Below, in pieces: positions 59,874 through 64,000 of a DNA stretch of 64,000 bases; positions within the stretch are counted from its first letter, which is position 1, and every line of letters starts with the position of its first letter. Made by a program: the position numbers and the translations under genes. Below the pieces are notes generated by a model, which ran no database searches, was not told where the DNA came from, and saw nothing but the letters and a program-made list of their open reading frames with translations. Source of the DNA: Phymorhynchus buccinoides (taxonomy: Eukaryota > Mollusca > Gastropoda > Neogastropoda > Raphitomidae); assembly GCA_017654935.2 (NCBI GenBank), contig CM065710.1, forward strand, positions 14,021,334 through 14,085,333, written 5' to 3'.

Positions 59874-60095
59874 TAAAAAAACACAGTCTAAAGTTTAGCC
59901 TAGCTGAAGAAAATGCATTGACCTGCTCGTTTTAAAGCACTTGTCAGACCATTTAGAGACTATATTAAAGGTTATCCTTTACAAATATGAAAGATAAGAT
60001 GTTAGAGAACACAAAAATACCCATAACTCAAAATCGACAAAAAATGAGATTTTTTTTCACTTTGCAAGCCTGTTGTGAGAAACTAGCTTAGCGAC

Positions 60096-60339
60096 TTAAC
60101 CCTTTCACCGCCAGCCATTTTTCATCCAAAAACTAGACTCTCCATTAAATTTACCTGGGTAGAGATCAAAATCCATCTGCAGTATTGGGGATTCTTCTGT
60201 GACATATATAAAATAGGGTCTACCCTTACTTCCCAAAACTAAGACAATAGGGTCTTTGGATAATAGATCCCAAAATGATGCCTTTTAGGTGTTCAATCAC
60301 CGTGGTGCTAAAATGAGACTTTGGCAGTGAAAGAGTTAA
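60096..60339. mobile_element. TTAA-flanked CCCTTTCA MITE, opposite orientation
   Basis: TTAACCCTTTCACCGCCAGC to TTTGGCAGTGAAAGAGTTAA. It shares its right TTAA with the next element. Confidence 0.88.
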
Positions 60340-60569
60340 CCCTTTCACCGCCAAAGTCGCATTTCAGCACCACATATGTTTCTAAAAGGCATCAAATGGG
60401 TGTCTTATTATTCAAAGACCCTATTGTTTTAGTTTTGGGAAGTAAGGATAGACCTTATTTTATATCTGTCACAGAAGAATCCACAATACTGCAGATGGAT
60501 TATGTTCTCTATCTAGATACACTTAATGGACATTTTTGGTTGAAATATGGTTGGCGGTGAAAGGGTTAA
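60336..60569. mobile_element. TTAA-flanked CCCTTTCA MITE, adjacent
   Basis: TTAACCCTTTCACCGCCAAA to GTTGGCGGTGAAAGGGTTAA, then TGTCCCTTTC of the host element resumes. Confidence 0.88.
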
Positions 60570-60733
60570 TGTCCCTTTCGTGGTGCTGGGTCACATATTA
60601 TAGTAGTAGGATTTCATGAAATTCGTGCATAGACAGTAGTATTTGCACCCGATTCATGCCTCACGGACAGTCGGTCGTCACACACCCGAACAGCCGTACC
60701 ACTAAGGTTGCGGCGTATGTGGAGCGAGCGAGG

Positions 60734-60735
<2 letters not shown>

Positions 60736-60780
<45 letters not shown>
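60736..60780. repeat. T homopolymer, about 45 bases
   Basis: Uninterrupted T run. Confidence 0.97.
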
Positions 60781-60787
<7 letters not shown>

Positions 60788-60929
60788 GTGGCTATTCATT
60801 CATTGGAAGGGAAGCGTTCTCTCCATCCTTTCTCTGTTTTGTCCCTGCTGCATAAAAGATCCCTGATACGATCGAGAGAAATCTGGGCGAGAGACGTCTA
60901 TTATTGCTGCACAGCAAGATCTGTAGGTC

Positions 60930-61150
60930 TATTCGTTGTCAGAGATGCAATGGACACAAGGGGGGGGAATGATATATATTATAAGGCGTGGGTGTGGGTA
61001 TGAAAAAAGAATAGATTGGATAAAAAAAACCACCTACCTATATTCATTGTCAGAGATGTATGAATGGAGACAAGAAACAAAATGATATGTAATATTATAT
61101 CAGGCGTGGGTGTGGGTGTGGAAAAAGAATAGATTGGATACAAAAACAAT
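60930..61150. repeat. Tandem duplication of about 110 bp
   Basis: 60930-61030 and 61043-61147 share TTGTCAGAGATG, GGCGTGGGTGTGGGT and AAAAGAATAGATTGGATA. (AT)n and repeated TAGTTTGCTT words follow to 61265. Confidence 0.75.
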
Positions 61151-61476
61151 ACCTATATTATTTTATTTTTGTGTATATATATATATTATAGTTTGCTTTT
61201 TTGCATATATATATATAATAGTTTGCTTATATATATATTTATATATATATAGTTTGCTTTGATAAAGCTTTTCTGTGTCCAATGTCTTTATTTGTGAACC
61301 TCAGAAATAAAACCAGTTAACTGTAACTTTGAATGTTCTGTTCAAAAAACAAAAAAAACAAAAAACACAAAAAACCAATCAACGTTAACTTTGAGTAATG
61401 TTCCGTGTTCCAAAAAAAAAAAAAAAAAAAAAATTATTTAAATTGTGCTGATTTACTTTTTCTCCCAATGGGGGAG

Positions 61477-61561
61477 GGACAGTACCTTATGCAAAGACAG
61501 CTGTTTCGACCTAAGAGAAGGTCTCATCAGTTTGCATGATCGGCCTGCAATTTGACTGTCC
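61477..61561 (-). ncRNA. Type-I hammerhead ribozyme motif
   Basis: On the minus strand, stem I 5' ATGCAAA (61537-61531) is followed by the core CTGATGA (61530-61524), stem II GACCT-TCTCTT-AGGTC (61523-61508), GAAA (61507-61504), stem III ACAG/CTGT (61504-61497) and the cleavage triplet GTC ending at 61496. Stem I 3' TTTGCAT (61495-61489) comes next. An outer stem I extension pairs GGACAGT (61561-61555) with ACTGTCC (61483-61477) across an internal loop. All core nucleotides of the known hammerhead are present and every stem pairs fully. The tiny, self-complementary stem III matches the form known from Penelope-like elements and animal retrozymes. Host element unknown; no reverse transcriptase is nearby. 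Confidence 0.88.
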
Positions 61562-61657
61562 AGTGGATGCCAACCCGAGCAAAAAAGACATTCTACAAGA
61601 GAATGGTGTCCTCTTTGCATCAAATCGAAAATCCATAATAAAAGCAAACCAGCACAA

Positions 61658-61918
61658 AGTTAAACCAGAAATAGTAAAAATCTTATGAAAATCTTATGTA
61701 AAATGAACAAAATAATAATGTTCTGAAATTTTGATTTTTGCTATTCACTGAGATTTTTCTTTCATGCTATTTTTATCCTTAATTTGGATACCATCTCAGT
61801 AGTTAGCCCTCCCTAGTCATGTCTATTAGGTTTTGCAAAATTTCAGAACATTATTACATTTTACATAAGATTTTCATAAGATTTTTACTATTTCTGGGGG
61901 GGGGGGGGGGTTTAACTT
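61658..61918. repeat. Inverted repeat beside the ribozyme
   Basis: 61658-61733 and 61836-61918 are near-perfect reverse complements (AAATAGTAAAAATCTTATGA against TCATAAGATTTTTACTATTT) around a loop of about 100 bp. The right arm is cut by a 15-base G run. Confidence 0.9.

Positions 61919-61995
<77 letters not shown>
61896..61995. repeat. Poly-G run
   Basis: 15 G, TTTAACTTTT, then about 75 G. Such a run is more typical of sequencing dropout than of real DNA. Confidence 0.9.
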
Positions 61996-61996
<1 letters not shown>

Positions 61997-62209
61997 TTGC
62001 AATATAAAAGTAGAAATGAAAAAGCAAAATGAGCTAAGACAAAGCAATATAAAGCTTGATACAACCCTATATAGTAGCACGACAATAACAAAATCAAACC
62101 TAATATTATTAACTATGCTCATTTTGAACGTGCATAAATTAAGAAGTAAGCGCATACACACACAAAACCAATCCTACTTTTCATACTTATCTTTAACATG
62201 CACAAAGTG

Positions 62210-62286
62210 GATAGATAGATAGATAGATAGATAGATATATAGATGGATGGATAGATGTATAGAGATGGATAGATAGATAGATGGAT

Positions 62287-62355
<69 letters not shown>

Positions 62356-62372
62356 TGGACAGATAGATAGAT
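62210..62372. repeat. (GATA)n/(GACA)n microsatellite
   Basis: GATA runs with GATG variants and a (GACA)n core. Confidence 0.95.
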
Positions 62373-62469
62373 AGTCAGCCAGTCAGCCAGGAACAAACAG
62401 ACAGCCCTGAAAAACATTAACCAGCTTTTCGCCTCGCGGCTGAATAAAAAAAAAAGTACGAATGGACAA

Positions 62470-62850
62470 GGTCTTCTTCTTCTTCTGCGTTTCCAGGCCA
62501 TATGGCCATAATGGGTAAGGTACGTATGTGTCCGGGCTTTCAGTTTTCACTGGTCTCCCCGCTAGCGTACAGCCGACACATTCCGATTTCGGAGGAGCTC
62601 AGAGGAGAAAAATTATTTGGAATACTTTTATTTTTATTTTTATTTTTTTGCAAAAAGGCAGGAGAATGGGCCAATAAGTCAGAAAGATAGTAGATGATAG
62701 AAAGCAAACGGAAAAGGCAGAGTCAAAGAGAGTGGCAGATTAAGAGGAAGTTACTAGCACAGAACTTCCAGATGGTGTGTGTAGGGGGGGGATATTTTTT
62801 ACGAAAAAGACACCCCCCGGGTATCCCCACGGGGAGGGACTCAAGGAGGG
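62470..62850 (+). mobile_element. Family R, most complete single copy
   Basis: CCATATGGCCATAATGGGTA, TCCGATTTCGGAGGAGCTCA, GGCAGGAGAATGGGCCAATA, GGAAAAGGCAGAGTCAAAGA and CGGGTATCCCCACGGGG occur in order. No open frame. Confidence 0.8.
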
Positions 62851-62884
62851 AGGGGGCGGGGGTCAGACAAGGTCAATGAATGCG

Positions 62885-63090
62885 AAAATGGTGTTTTACG
62901 TCCTCTTGGCCTGAATCAGACACATATATGGGACATTTGTAAATACAAATATGGTGGGAACAATACTGGAGGCAATGCCCGGAGGCAGTACGAAACCAGT
63001 AAAGTCCCGATTTTTTAAAATTAATACAGATAGGTGTAGCGGTAACCACGCCTCGGTTAAACCTCATCGGCTATGGCACCGCCACAAGTG
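62885..63090 (-). mobile_element. SINE-like repeat S2, second long copy
   Basis: Nearly identical to 10785-10975. Confidence 0.7.
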
Positions 63091-63115
63091 ATGTTGTTAA
63101 GGTCATCAAGGTCAA

Positions 63116-63117
<2 letters not shown>

Positions 63118-63180
<63 letters not shown>
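63118..63180. repeat. (AAT)n microsatellite
   Basis: About 21 units. Confidence 0.97.
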
Positions 63181-63181
<1 letters not shown>

Positions 63182-63239
63182 TTTAGTTCCGCGATGCAAG
63201 TGATGGGTAATAGACGATTTTCGGGGGGGGGGGGGAAAC

Positions 63240-63430
63240 TAGGGGAGAGCACTTCGTGAATATTAGAGTCGCTTACCTCCATTACTCGGTCAAACACCAT
63301 AGCAACAGAGCAACAATGGCGTCGAAGCTTGAAACCGCAGGATGCGAGTCAGCGACTTGCAAACATTTGCTTCCAAAAATTAGGGGTGGCCAGTGGCCAC
63401 AAACTGATAAAACTTGCAAAATGTGACGTA
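63240..63430 (+). other. Dispersed ATG-bearing module
   Basis: GGGGAGAGCACTTCGTGAAT ... AGCAACAATGGCGTCGAAGC is about 115 bases shared with 37146-37262 and its mirror. From this ATG a 36-codon frame runs to TGA ([20 protein letters not shown] then KIRGGQWPQTDKTCKM). It looks like the start of a longer coding exon carried by a repeat; no protein family recognised. Confidence 0.4.
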
Positions 63431-63988
<558 letters not shown>

Positions 63989-64000
63989 TGTTTTGCAATG

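Larger units (their letters stand above)
59467..60594. mobile_element. GTGACCC-type MITE carrying three inserted TTAA MITEs
   Basis: The ends are GTGACCCAGCACCACGAAAG and CTTTCGTGGTGCTGGGTCAC, flanked by ATAT on both sides. The core matches 13900-14260, but three CCCTTTCA...TGAAAGGG elements have entered at TTAA sites, tripling its size. Confidence 0.88.

Overview
The window is non-coding-rich eukaryotic DNA, most likely from a gastropod mollusc. That placement is inferred from the very heavy load of (CT)n, (GT)n and (TTC)n microsatellites, several tRNA-derived SINEs, TTAGGG-type repeats, dense nested MITEs and one spliced animal gene. Nothing bacterial or viral is visible, and almost every long open frame is translated low-complexity or satellite DNA. 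Two 500-base runs of N (241-740, 46001-46500) are scaffold gaps.

Layout. 1-240 is a noisy third copy of a stretch found again at about 23340-23486. After the first gap comes a string of microsatellites and a long purine-rich tract (741-5560), then a 42-bp VNTR (5800-6365) and transposon debris up to 11.8 kb. From about 11817 to 46000 lies one giant inverted repeat. The left arm is 11817-28748, a unique 250-bp spacer follows (28749-28998), and the right arm is 28999-46000, cut off by the second gap. Each arm carries the same five 3' exons of a methyltransferase-like protein 24 (METTL24) type gene, minus strand on the left and plus strand on the right, head to head. Their introns hold TTAA-flanked MITEs, a 45-bp MITE-derived satellite, a LINE reverse-transcriptase fragment, a tRNA-derived SINE and a fossil copy of one exon. 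The arms differ like two alleles near the centre and like unpolished reads at the far right, so a false inverted haplotype join is the leading explanation, but a real palindrome is not excluded.

After the second gap come microsatellites, a 44-bp tandem array (47285-48320), a tRNA-derived SINE, a nine-unit composite (CT)n macrosatellite (49722-51866), a (TTC)n block that contains collinear shards of its left neighbour (52660-54455), a hairpin MITE, two more tRNA-derived SINEs, a ten-copy array (58150-59345), a nested MITE cluster (59467-60594), and a complete type-I hammerhead ribozyme motif on the minus strand (61477-61561).

The points most worth a second look are the hammerhead ribozyme next to an inverted repeat ending in a poly-G run, a U2 snRNA/LINE-like chimeric retroposon with a perfect 10-bp target duplication, the conversion of a TTAA-MITE end into a 45-bp intronic satellite, paired MITE insertions whose empty sites occur in the same window, and the giant palindrome itself.
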